Source: Sulfomarinibacter sp963733915 (GTDB taxonomy: Bacteria; Acidobacteriota; Thermoanaerobaculia; Thermoanaerobaculales; Sulfomarinibacteraceae). From it: a stretch of 64,000 nt of DNA. The DNA is taken from the NCBI GenBank assembly GCA_963733915.1, contig CAVTEP010000008.1:186001-250000 (forward strand), given 5' to 3'. Positions 28,565 through 37,908 of the stretch are shown piece after piece. Within the stretch, counting starts at the first letter, position 1, and each line of letters begins with the position of its first letter. A program made the translations under genes and the position numbers. The notes below the pieces were generated by a model, which had not been told where the DNA came from, did no database searches, and worked only from the letters and a program-made list of their open reading frames with translations.

Positions 28565-28918
28565 TCAGTCGAGTATTTCGAGCCCGTGCACCTCGAAGCC
28601 GTCGGCAGCAAAGGCGACCAGAAACCCGCCCACCCCACAGCCGATATCGAGATACGAGCGCCTTCGAGCCTCGAAGAGACCACGGTACCGAGTCAGAAAA
28701 AAGCGCCCTCTGGTGTTCGCTGACATGGCGAACCTGAACCACATCCGCTCGGGGTTTGGCAGAGTGTCAAGGTCGCCAGGGGCTTCGATCCGGAATGGTG
28801 CTCCCGAGTTCCAATGAAGAATGTATGCCCTCGCAAATGCCGGACCGATCTCGTAGGTGGCAACCAGGTGGTCGACGAGCGATTCGTCGATTCCTCTCAT
28901 GCGGCGAAGAATACCCAT
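28565..28918 (-). pseudogene. 3'-truncated SAM-dependent methyltransferase
   Basis: A 117-residue frame beginning MGILRRMRGIDESLVDHLVA and ending just after the first SAM motif (YLDIGCGVGGFLVAFAADGF-EVHGLEILD, then TGA). In intact class I enzymes another 120-150 residues follow the acidic end of strand 2. The sequence beyond the TGA in any frame shows no methyltransferase character, so this is a deletion or truncation rather than a simple shift. The A-rich start region lacks a good ribosome site. The lipoprotein gene on the same strand begins about 120 nt downstream. Confidence 0.6.
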
Positions 28919-29191
28919 CAGGTTTTCACGGGTGGAAGTGTTCTGCCTGTCATCGCACTGAAATACCTTCGAAGAAAGATCGAAAATGCGAGGGATCACA
29001 TTGCCACGTTGCGAGACGAAACGTCTTATCTGACATTCCTGTCGCAAGCAGCCTTTCTTCGCGGTGATCTGAGATCAATATTGACGCCCCTTGGTGTTCA
29101 GGCCTCAGGTCCCACCTGTGACGGACCTCACCTTGCACCGGTGACGGCAGTGCGACTATTGTCTTGAACGCAGGGACGCGGAGGTGCCGTC

Positions 29192-30763
29192 ATGTTCACC
29201 ATCGACGGTTCGGATAACCACAGAACCTGCCGGGCGTCTTATTCACCGCGGTGGGTTCACAGCTTCCCGTACCGCTTCTTCGTCACCAACACCTTCCTTG
29301 CCGGTCTTTTGGCCCTCGCCTGGCTCGTGCTGCGGAGCGGGCCCAAGCCGAGCCGCTTCGCCTACCCCTGCCAGCAGGCGGCGCTGTCGGCCGCGACCCT
29401 GGCATTCGGCGCGCCGTTGGTCTCCGCCATGGTCGCTGCGAGACGCCACATCGCTGCGGGACTGCGAACGCCCGTCGGCGTCGCGATCGTCGCGGGGGTC
29501 GTTCTGGGCGGCCTCGGCGTCTCCGGCATTCTCATCCGAGTCGATGCGACCCAGGGGCCGCTGACGAGCCCCTCGGCCACATACCGTGCGCAGCTCTTTC
29601 ACGTTGAAAGCTGCCCCCAGGATCCGGTGGCGGACCATTTCCCAGGCCTCGAAGCGTTGGTGAAGTTGATGGGTGGTCGGGGTGTCAAGCTTCATGACTC
29701 AATGTCACCCTCACCGATCGCGGGTCCGGACGGCATCATCGGCGTCGACGACGTCGTGCTGATCAAGATCAACTACCAGTGGGCGGAGCGGGGCGGCACC
29801 AACACCGATCTGCTGCGTGGTCTGATCCGGCTCATCGTCGATCACCCGGACGGATTTTCCGGCGAGGTCGTGGTCTGCGAGAACACGCAATTCGCGGGAG
29901 CTGAAAACTTCGACCGGACCGCCAACAACGCCCAGGACCATGGCTTGTCGCCACGCGACGTGGTGGACCATTTCTCGGCCCTCGGTTTTGCGGTTTCGCT
30001 TTCCGACTGGACGGCGATCCGCTTCAACGCGGTGACCGAGTACTCGACCGGTGACATGACCGACGGCTACGTCGTTTACGGCTACGACTCGCTGCTCCAC
30101 GGGCGGGTGTCCTACCCGAAATTCCAGACCGACCACGGGACCTACGTCAGCCTGAGGGACGGCGTCTGGGATCCGGTAGGTGCTACATACGACCGCGATC
30201 GGCTCAAGCTGATCAACCTCCCGGTGCTCAAATCCCACCACTCGACCTATGGCGTCACGGCTTGCGTGAAGAACTTCATGGGCTTGGTGACCGGCGCTCT
30301 CGACACCAACTCCCACAGTGCGATTCGCTACGGGCTGCTGGGCGCGGTCATGGGTGAGATCAGGCCACCCGATCTGAACATCCTCGACTCCATCTGGATC
30401 AACGCCGACCCCTACAGCGGACCGGCAACATCCTACGGCGGGGCGACCCGTCGCGACGAGCTCGTGGCGAGCACGGACCCGGTAGCAGTCGACATCTGGG
30501 CCGCCACCAACATCCTGATCCCGGCCTTTCTCGATAACGGATACCTGCCGCCGTGGCCGGATCCCGACGCCACGCCCGACGACCCGAACAGCGATTTCCG
30601 GACCTATCTCGACCAGTCGATGAGCGCGATCCTGGCCGCCGGCTTCGACGCCACCAACGATTTTGGTCAGATCGATGTCTACTCGAGGGATCTGTCACTG
30701 CTGATCTTCGCGGACGGTTTCGAGTGGGCCGATACCTCGGAGTGGTCGAGCGCGGTTTTTTGA
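29192..30763 (+). CDS. DUF362 domain protein with membrane anchor and FADGFE C-terminal tail
   Basis: A 523-residue exported protein. Two hydrophobic segments near the N-terminus (FVTNTFLAGLLALAWLVL and VGVAIVAGVVLGGLGVSGIL) flank SRFAYPCQQAALSAATLAFG, a Cys-containing motif seen in DUF362 proteins of this lineage. The DUF362 body includes DDVVLIKINYQWAERGGTNT, VVVCENTQF, RLKLINLPVLKSHHSTYGVT-ACVKNFMGLV and RRDELVASTDPVAVDIWAA. The family is of uncertain function and often sits near Fe-S proteins. The C-terminus ends FADGFEWADTSEWSSAVF, closely matching the tail of the GH44 enzyme at 18056. No strong ribosome site; the start is the first in-frame ATG. Confidence 0.8.
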   Translation: MFTIDGSDNHRTCRASYSPRWVHSFPYRFFVTNTFLAGLLALAWLVLRSGPKPSRFAYPCQQAALSAATLAFGAPLVSAMVAARRHIAAGLRTPVGVAIVAGVVLGGLGVSGILIRVDATQGPLTSPSATYRAQLFHVESCPQDPVADHFPGLEALVKLMGGRGVKLHDSMSPSPIAGPDGIIGVDDVVLIKINYQWAERGGTNTDLLRGLIRLIVDHPDGFSGEVVVCENTQFAGAENFDRTANNAQDHGLSPRDVVDHFSALGFAVSLSDWTAIRFNAVTEYSTGDMTDGYVVYGYDSLLHGRVSYPKFQTDHGTYVSLRDGVWDPVGATYDRDRLKLINLPVLKSHHSTYGVTACVKNFMGLVTGALDTNSHSAIRYGLLGAVMGEIRPPDLNILDSIWINADPYSGPATSYGGATRRDELVASTDPVAVDIWAATNILIPAFLDNGYLPPWPDPDATPDDPNSDFRTYLDQSMSAILAAGFDATNDFGQIDVYSRDLSLLIFADGFEWADTSEWSSAVF

Positions 30764-30926
30764 TCAGCTCCGAGTACGGTCGCCCTTCCGCCGGGACACC
30801 CTGTCCTCCCGTGTGGACTCTCGGCCGCTGACGGAGCCCTGAAAGCACCTCGATCGCTGGCACGGGACTTGCCCTACCGAGGTCGGTGATCGCATCGAGT
30901 GATCGCCGAGGACGGGAGGTGCGACG

Positions 30927-31616
30927 ATGAGTTCCCGGAAAATCCATTTGGTCATGGCGCTATTGTCGGCCGCCGCGTGTTCGACGGTCAACTACCAGTC
31001 CCCGCAGTTCGCCGAGCGGGCCCAACACCACCAGATCATCGCCGTGCTTCCGTTCGAGATGGTCCTCACCGGGGACCCGCCCGCCAAGCTCACGGCCCAG
31101 CAGGTCGCCCAGATCGAGGAGGCGGAGAGCGTGGCCTTCCAGGAGGCGTACTACTACCGACTGCTCCACCAGGCGAGCGTGCACCGGAAGGACCCGATAC
31201 GGATCGAGATCCAGCCGGTCGAGACCACCAACAGGCTCCTGTCGGCGGCGGGTATCGGTGTTCGCGAGTCGTGGGCCATGTCGGCAAAGTCGTTGGCGAG
31301 TGTGCTCAGGGTGGATGCGGTGATCAGCACATCGGTGCAAAAGACCCGCTATCTCTCCGATGGCGAGTCTTTCGGCCTCGACCTGGGCCTCCAGGTCGTC
31401 AACGAGGTCACGGAGGGAGTGCTCGCGCCCGTTCTCCCGTGGGGCCTGGTCAAGACCCACGACATCTGGGCCAACTGCGAACTGATCGACAGCCTCGACG
31501 GTGCGGTGCTCTGGCAGACGGATTTCGCCCAGGCCACCGACTGGCGGCGCCCCGCCAACCAGGTGATCGCCGGTTTCACCGAGGAGCTGGCCAGGAAGTT
31601 CCCCTATCGGGGTTGA
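30927..31616 (+). CDS. Exported lipoprotein of unknown function
   Basis: A 229-residue protein with a lipobox (MALLSAAACS) and a folded body starting IIAVLPFEMVLTGDPP. The IAVLPF start, the Gln/Glu-rich helix (LTAQQVAQIEEAESVAFQEA) and the block VLRVDAVISTSVQKTRYLSD resemble outer-membrane-associated lipoproteins that form complexes, such as CsgG- or GNA1162-like folds. The similarity is only by eye and the function is unassigned. The ATG has a good GGGAGGTGCGACG leader. It lies 163 nt after the DUF362 gene and converges with the SulP transporter gene. Confidence 0.7.
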   Translation: MSSRKIHLVMALLSAAACSTVNYQSPQFAERAQHHQIIAVLPFEMVLTGDPPAKLTAQQVAQIEEAESVAFQEAYYYRLLHQASVHRKDPIRIEIQPVETTNRLLSAAGIGVRESWAMSAKSLASVLRVDAVISTSVQKTRYLSDGESFGLDLGLQVVNEVTEGVLAPVLPWGLVKTHDIWANCELIDSLDGAVLWQTDFAQATDWRRPANQVIAGFTEELARKFPYRG

Positions 31617-31662
31617 ACTGGGCGTTTGGCTGCAGCTGGCCTCGCACTCGAAGAGCCACTGA

Positions 31663-33875
31663 TCACGGGCTTGGATCAGAATCCTTTGCAGGTGCCGAAG
31701 CTTCTTCCATCGCCACCGGCAGCCCCTCGGCCCGCCACGCCAGGATGCCGCCGCGCAGTCCGAAGACGTCTTCGAAGCCCATCGTGAGGAGCATCTGCAT
31801 CGCGCGTTGGGTGCGGCGGCCGGAGCGGCACGCGAGCAACAGCCGCCGGTCCCGCGCCAGCCCGGGGCCGACGTCGAGGACGGTGCGCAACGGCATGAGA
31901 CGGGCGCCGGGGATGTGTCCCCGGACGAACTCGTCGGGTTCGCGGATATCGAGGACGAGCGCATTCGGGTCGTCCGCCATGGCGCGGAACTCGTCGACGT
32001 CGATGATGTGGGCGGGGTCGAGCGAGACCCGCTCGATCGGAGGCACCTGCGCCCGGTACGGGTGTTTTCTGAGCGCCTGGCACTCGGCGAAGACGCGAAG
32101 CTCGCATTCGTAGGTGCACACGGCGGGGTCCAGCACCTCCTCGAAGAGGTGCTCGATGGCCCCCTCCTGGGGCAGGACGTGATCGAGACCGATGAAGTCG
32201 AGAAAGCCGGAGTCACGCATCACCTGCTCGACCGGCTCGCGCAGCCGAACGAGGTAGACGTCGCCCCCGAACGATCGGTAGGTGTTGACCGTGGATTCGA
32301 GCATCTCGATGCCGCTGAGGTCGATGATGTCGACGCCGTGCATCCGCAGCATCAACAGGTGCTGGCCCGGGTTGTCCTCGAGATTGTGGCGGAGCTCTTC
32401 CTCGATGTGGTGGACGGCCCCGAAGAACAACGGCCCCCGGATGTTCATGACGCCGAGCTGGGGGCAGACCGGTGCCTTGGGCGAGTGGACGAGGTGGCGG
32501 AAAGGCGATCGGGAACAACCTGGTAGACCCGGGGCAGGCTGGAGCGAATGACGAAGAACGCCAGCGAGAAGAGGATCCCGGCGAGGATCGCGAAATCGAG
32601 CGGTTGCACCAGGGTTGCGAGGAAAGGTCACCGCCATGATGGCGCCCTCGGTGCGCGAGGTCTTGAAGACCCGCAGGATCTGGTGGCGCTCCAACATCCC
32701 CCAGGCGATCGCCAGCAGCACGGCCGCGATGGCCGCCCGCGGGATGTAGCGCGCGTAGGGCGCGAACATCAGCATGCCGAGGAGGACGGTGATGCCGGTG
32801 ATGATGCCGGTCAGGGCGGTGCGCCCGCCGACCTGTTGCGCGACCGCCGACCGGGTGAACGAGCCGGAGCACGGGTAGCCCGAAAACAGACCGGACGCGA
32901 GGTTGGCGAGGCCCTGGCCGAAGAACTCCTGGTTGCTGTCGATCCGATCGCCGCTTCGACGGGCCAGCGCCTGGCCCGAGGCGACCGCCTCGACCAGACC
33001 GAGGGCGGCCACCGCCATTGCGCCCATTCCCATCTTGCGGATCATGTCGAAGTCGGGGAGGCTGGCGAGCGACGTCCAGGTCAAGGGCGGCAGGCTGCGG
33101 GGGATGGCGCCGACGACCCTGACGCCGCGGCTTTCGAGTCCGAACACCGCCACCGCAAGCGCGGCCACCGTGATCGCCACGAGCGCCGCAGGGACCCTCG
33201 GACCAAGCCGGCGCAAGCCGACGAGCAGGACCGAGCGTGCCGAGACCGAGACCGAGGCTGAGCAGGTGGGTCTGGTGAATGTTCGCGACCACCGCCGCCA
33301 GCTGGTGGTAGAGCTCGGGCTCCGCGGGCTCGCTGATCTGCAGCAGGTTCTTGAGCTGGCCGACTGCGATGTGGATCGCGGCCCCGGCGGTAAAGCCGAT
33401 CAGGACCGAGCGCGAGGCCAGGGTCACCAGGGCTCCGAAGCGGAGAACGGCGAGCGCGATGTTGAGAACACCGACCATCAACGCCAAGGTGCTGGCGGCG
33501 ATCAGAAAGTCCGGAGTGCCGACCGCAGCGACACCGAGCAGCACCGGCAGGACCAGCATCGATACCGCGTTGACCGGACCGGTGGCGAGGTGGCGCGACG
33601 AGCCCCACAACGAGCCGACGATGCGCGGCGACGACCGCGGCGTAGAGACCGTACTGCGGCGGCAGCTCGGCGATCGACGCGTACGCGATTGACTGGGGGA
33701 TGGCCACTGCGGCGACCGTGATGCCGGCGATGATGTCGGGCGACAGATCCTGCTTTCGATAGTCCCGGAAGATGTCGAGTGGGCCTGCGCAGATAGTCGA
33801 CGAACGCCGTGAGAGGGCTCGGTCAATGCTTCGATCGCGATATCGGAATCTTTGGGTTCTGTGATGCCATCTCAA
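31663..33875 (-). CDS. SulP-family anion transporter with STAS and C-terminal rhodanese domains, four frameshifts
   Basis: Reading across three frames gives an SLC26/SulP transporter. The N-terminal part is FRDYRKQDLSPDIIAGITVA-AVAIPQSIAYA, then SRHLATGPVNAVSMLVLPVL, MIRKMGMGAMAVAALGLVEA and FSGYPCSGSFTRSAVAQQVG. A STAS domain follows (FFGAVHHIEEELRHN, LMLRMHGVDIIDLSGIEMLE). After a linker rich in Cys, a rhodanese domain ends the protein (VLDIREPDEFVRGHIPGARL, ACRSGRRTQRAM with the active-site Cys). Shifts are near 33630, 33240, 32624 and 32510. Conservation on both sides of each argues for sequence errors or a young pseudogene. The start is uncertain. The rhodanese fusion suggests transport of a sulphur anion coupled to sulphane-sulphur handling. 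Confidence 0.8.
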
Positions 33876-33961
33876 TTAACCATTCAAGAATATGGCGAAA
33901 TCAAGCGGTCTGTCAATTGGGCTGGTGCGGCAGGCTTCGGGAGCGGGCGACTACCCTGCGC

Positions 33962-34486
33962 TCAACGTCCGGCTGAAAAATGGGCCTCGGCCTCTCTCAC
34001 GGCGTTCTCCTGAGCCTCGGTTTCGATCGATCCGGGCCGGAGCTCGCGAACCCTGGCGATGGCTTCGTCGGCCGTGGCCCCTTTGGCGACCAGGTAGACG
34101 GCCGCCATGGTGCCCGAACGCCCCAAGCCCCGCGGTGCAGTGGACGGCAGCCGGTTCTCCGCGCTCGGTCGAGTCGGAGACCACGTCCACGAACTCGATC
34201 ATCTGTTGCAGGGTCGGCGCCGTGAAATCCTCTATCGGTATCCTGACCTGGCGAATCGAGGCTTCTTCGAACGACGGGGGGTGCTCGGTCAGCGAAATGA
34301 CGGTTCGGACCCCCTCGTGCTGCAAGAAGTCCAGGTTCTCGGCCAGCGGCCGGTTGCGGCCGGGCAAGGGCATGGCGGCGAGCTCGCCGTCCACGATCCA
34401 GGAGAAAGTTGCCTCCGATGGGTCGTGAGGGTGGTATTCGCGGGTTGGTTTCGGTTGCAGCTGGCGACGGCGGCAACGATGGCCAT
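33962..34486 (-). CDS. DUSP23-like protein tyrosine/dual-specificity phosphatase, frameshifted
   Basis: A small Cys-based phosphatase of about 150 residues resembling DUSP23/VHZ. It starts at ATFSWIVDGELAAMPLPG and continues with EGVRTVISLTEHPPSF and IPIEDFTAPTLQQMIEFVDV. The P-loop is HCTAGLG, then an extra G in a GGGG run near 34121 shifts the frame; repaired it reads HCTAGLGRSGTMAAVYLVAK and LRPGSIETEAQENAV to the TGA at 33962. The N-terminus is unclear: an ATG at 34486 in another frame gives a lipoprotein-like MAIVAAVASC, which would need a further shift. A phosphatase next to five kinase genes is suggestive, but no direct link is visible. Confidence 0.78.
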
Positions 34487-34751
34487 CGGGCGACGTAGGT
34501 TGATTGTCCGGCAGGCGAGGGTGAGAAATTGAGGGCGAGCTTACGAACACCACAGGGTCTGCGCCGGCTCTTGAAAAGGCACTGGAGGATCGAGACGCCA
34601 TGACAGTTGGACGGCATGGGGGTATCGCCTGCTCCACCGGTGGGCCGTACGAGGCGGGAAGCGATCCGCCGGAATCCCATCTGGCCGTGAGAGAACGGGG
34701 TCCTGCGGGAGACGGGTTCGCTCACCGGCAGCGACACCGCCGGTGACCGAC

Positions 34752-34859
34752 CTATTTCGCCGCCTTGGCAGCCTTTTTTGCAGCCTTGTTCGCCTTCTTC
34801 TCCTTGGGGGAGAGCTTGGGCTTGTTGGTCTTCGGTTTTTTGATCTGTCCCTTGGCCAT
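34752..34859 (-). CDS. 35-residue lysine/alanine-rich basic protein
   Basis: The frame MAKGQIKKPKTNKPKLSPKE continues KKANKAAKKAAKAAK to a TAG. Fourteen of 35 residues are Lys; the tail is a potential amphipathic or nucleic-acid-binding helix like histone H1 tails. GGAGG (CCTCC on the plus strand at 34867-34871) lies 7 nt from the ATG, a strong sign of real translation. It resembles tiny conserved MAKGQ-type basic proteins found in other bacteria. It is transcribed away from the kinase array, whose first ATG is 293 nt away, so the intergenic region is a divergent promoter space. Confidence 0.72.
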   Translation of the reverse strand: MAKGQIKKPKTNKPKLSPKEKKANKAAKKAAKAAK

Positions 34860-35089
34860 TTGCTTGCCTCCGTCCCCGAGGATGAAACGCTTCGGCTGAT
34901 CGGCCGATGATCCCCGGGAGTCGCCACTTTACAACACTGCGATTCCTTTTCCGAATTGCTGGAGATCAAAAGGGAGTCTCTTCGTGCCCGAAGAGCGTGG
35001 CCGCGTCCACCGGAGCTGGAATCTGTGTCTTGTAAGGAGCGTCTTCGAGGAATTCTTTCCGAATCCGGGGGTTTAATCAAAGAGTTGGG

Positions 35090-35135
35090 TTGAGTTCACA
35101 AAATCGACACATTCTTATCCCGCGACCGGCGGGAT
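35090..35135 (+). promoter_or_regulatory. Possible sigma70-type promoter and overlapping dyad before the kinase array
   Basis: TTGAGT (35090-35095) and TCTTAT (35113-35118) are spaced by 17 nt, each matching 4 of 6 consensus bases. A perfect 7-bp dyad, ATCCCGCGACCGGCGGGAT (35117-35135), overlaps the -10 and the expected start site, so it could be an operator or a leader hairpin. The first kinase ATG follows at 35152. The rest of 34860-35151 shows no other signal. Confidence 0.33.
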
Positions 35136-35151
35136 CCTTGGGGGAGCGAGC

Positions 35152-37862
35152 ATGATCGGCAGCAGTTTTTCACACTACAAGGTGACCTCGAAGCTGGGCG
35201 AGGGCGGGATGGGGGAGGTGTGGCGCGCCGAGGACACCAAGCTCGGCCGCCAGGTGGCATTGAAGATGCTGCCCGAGGTCTTCGCCCAGGATCCCGAGCG
35301 GCTGGCGCGATTCGAGCGCGAGGCCCGGGTGCTGGCGTCGCTCTCGCACCCCAACATCGCCGGGATCCACGGTCTCGAGGAGGTCGACGGCAAGCGCTTC
35401 CTGGTGATGGAGCTGGTGGAAGGGCAGACCCTGGCCGAGCGCATCCAGCAGGGGCCGATGCCGGTCGACGAGGCGGTGCGCATCGCCAAGCAGATCGCCG
35501 AGGCGGTGGAGGCGGCGCACGAGAAGGGCGTCGTCCACCGCGACCTCAAACCGGCCAACGTCAATCTCACACCCGGACGGCGGCATCAAGGTGCTGGACT
35601 TCGGTCTGGCCAAGGCCTTGATCGGTGATCCGATGTCCGGCGACAGCGTCAGCCACGATCTGTCGCTGTCGCCGACCCTGACCCAGGCGATGACCGGGCT
35701 GGGGGTGCTGCTGGGAACCGCGGGTTACATGAGCCCGGAGCAGGCGCGGGGCAAGCCGGTGGACCGGCGGGCGGACATCTGGGCCTTTGGCTGCATCCTC
35801 TACGAGATGCTGACCGGGCAGCGCCTGTTTACCGGGGAGACGGCGACCGACGTGATCGGCGCGGTGGTGCACAAGGAGCCCGACCTCGACGAGCTGTCGT
35901 CGAAGGTGCCGGCACGGATCCGCCGCCTGCTCGAGCAGTGCCTGCAAAAAGATGCGACCCGTCGCCTGCAGTCGATCGGCGACGCCCGGATCGCGCTCCA
36001 GGAGTGGATCGAAAACCCCGCGGCGGAAGACGCCGTTGCGCCCGAGGTCGCCCGCCGTTCGCCGTGGATGCTGGCCGCGGGTATCGCGGCCGGATTGGCC
36101 GTTGGCTTGCTGGTCGGCGCCATGATCCTCGGCGGTGGCGGCGAGCCCGAACCAGGTGCGGCGGTCGTCCATCCTGGTGGGGTCCGAAGGCCTGTTCTCG
36201 GGCTTCGGCACCAGCGCCGTGCTCTCGCCCGACGCGAAAAACCTGGCCTACGTTCTCGGATCCGGCAGCGAGGGTGGAGAGATTCGTCTGCGTCCGCTCG
36301 ACCGCTTCGAACCCACCACCATCGCCAGTGGCGGCGCCGGATCGGCTCCCTACCAGCCGTTTTTTTCGCCGCGTGGCGACTGGCTGGGATACGTCACGCC
36401 GACCGAGCTCAAAAAGGTATCCACCGCCGGCGGCGCGCCGATCACCCTGTGCAAGGTCGATCTCAGCCGCGGTGCAAGCTGGGGAAGCGACGAGACCATT
36501 GTTTTTTCACCGTCGCCGAGGAGCGGTCTCATGCGGATGTCCTCCGCGGGCGGCGAGACCCAGGCTCTGACAACCCTCGCCGAAGGCGAGATCAGCCACC
36601 GTTGGCCGCAGTGGTTGCCCGACGGCAAGTCGTTGCTCTTCACGTCGCTCACTGAAGACGGTGGAAACTTCGAGGGCGCCAGCCTCGAGGTGGTGACGGT
36701 GGCGACCGGTGAGCGGAAGGTCGTCCATCGCGGTGGTTACCACGGACGCTATGTGGCAACGGGGCACATCCTCTATGTCCACGAGGACACTCTTTTCGCG
36801 CTGCCCTTCGACGCCGGGAAGCTCGAGACTCTAGGCTCTCAGATGCCGGTGCTCGAGGGAGTGGGTGCCAGCGTCGTTCAGGGTGCCGCGCAGTTCGACG
36901 TGTCGACCGACGGCGTTCTCGTCTACGCACCGATGTCCCGCGAAGGCGATCCCTTTCCAGTCGTTTGGGTGGACCGCACCGGACGAACGGAGCCGTTGTG
37001 GTCGGAGCCCGCGCTGTACGCCAACCCCGAGCTCTCGCCCGACGGCGGGAGGCTTGCTCTGTCGATTCTGCGCGGCAACAACTGGGACGTCTGGGTGTAC
37101 GACCTCGCACGTAAGGTCGCGACGCGTTTGACCTTCGATGAGGGCTATGACGCCGATGAAATCTGGTCTCCCGACGGCCGATACATCGCCTTCAGCTCGA
37201 ATCGGGAGGGCAACCAGGCAGTCTACAAGAAGGCCGCGGACGGATCGGGCGAAGAAGAGGTGGTTGTCTCGAGCGACAAGCTTTCGGGGCTGTATCCGAC
37301 TTCGTGGTCCCCCGACGGTCGGTGGATCATGCTCTGGAGCGGGAACTCCGACATTTACGTGTTCGACCTCGAAAGCGGCGAGTTGGAGCCGTATCAGACC
37401 AGCGATTTCGGCGAGTTCAACCCGAGCTTCTCTCCCGACGGCCGGTGGATAGCGTACGATTCCAACGAGTCCGGCCGTCTCGAAATATATGTGCGCGGAT
37501 TTCCCGCAGGAGGCGGCAAGTGGCAGGTTTCGGACGGCGGCGGCGCCTTGGCCCGCTGGTCAGCCGATGGTCGCGAGCTCTTCTACCGCACCGAGGAAGG
37601 TATCGTCGGGGTCGAGGTCGACGGCAGCGGAACGACCTTCGAGGTCGGCACCCCGCGCACCTTGTTCACCGGTTCCTTCCTGGGTGGGATCAACGGTGTC
37701 GCGGTGGGTGGCTTTGTCTTTCCCGATTACACCGTCAGCGGCGATGGCGAGCACTTTGTGATGTTTGCCGGAAGAGAAGAAACCAGCCGCCCGACCTCGG
37801 TAAACCTGGTCACGAACTGGTTTGACGAATTGAGGCGCTTGACTTCGGTGGGTGGCAGGTAG
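35152..37862 (+). CDS. Tandem receptor kinase copy 1 (Ser/Thr kinase-TM-PD40 propeller), two frameshifts
   Basis: Repaired, this equals 902 residues and 2709 nt, exactly the length of copy 4, with which it is nearly identical throughout. The kinase domain has GEGGMGEV, Lys38 and HRDLKPANVNL, but an extra C (CCC for CC at 35572-35574) shifts the frame just before DFG. A second extra base (GG for G near 36155) shifts it again after the membrane segment. The middle and last frames stay open, covering DFGLAK to the TM helix and then the propeller (SPDGRWIAYDSNESGRLEIY). As read, the product would stop after residue ~158 without DFG, so it would be inactive. The first shift is shared with copy 2 together with the linked variant GTCGTCCACC. 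Confidence 0.85.
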
Positions 37863-37908
37863 GGGGGTGTCGGTTTCCGCGAGATCTGAGGACGTAGGAG
37901 GAGCGAGC

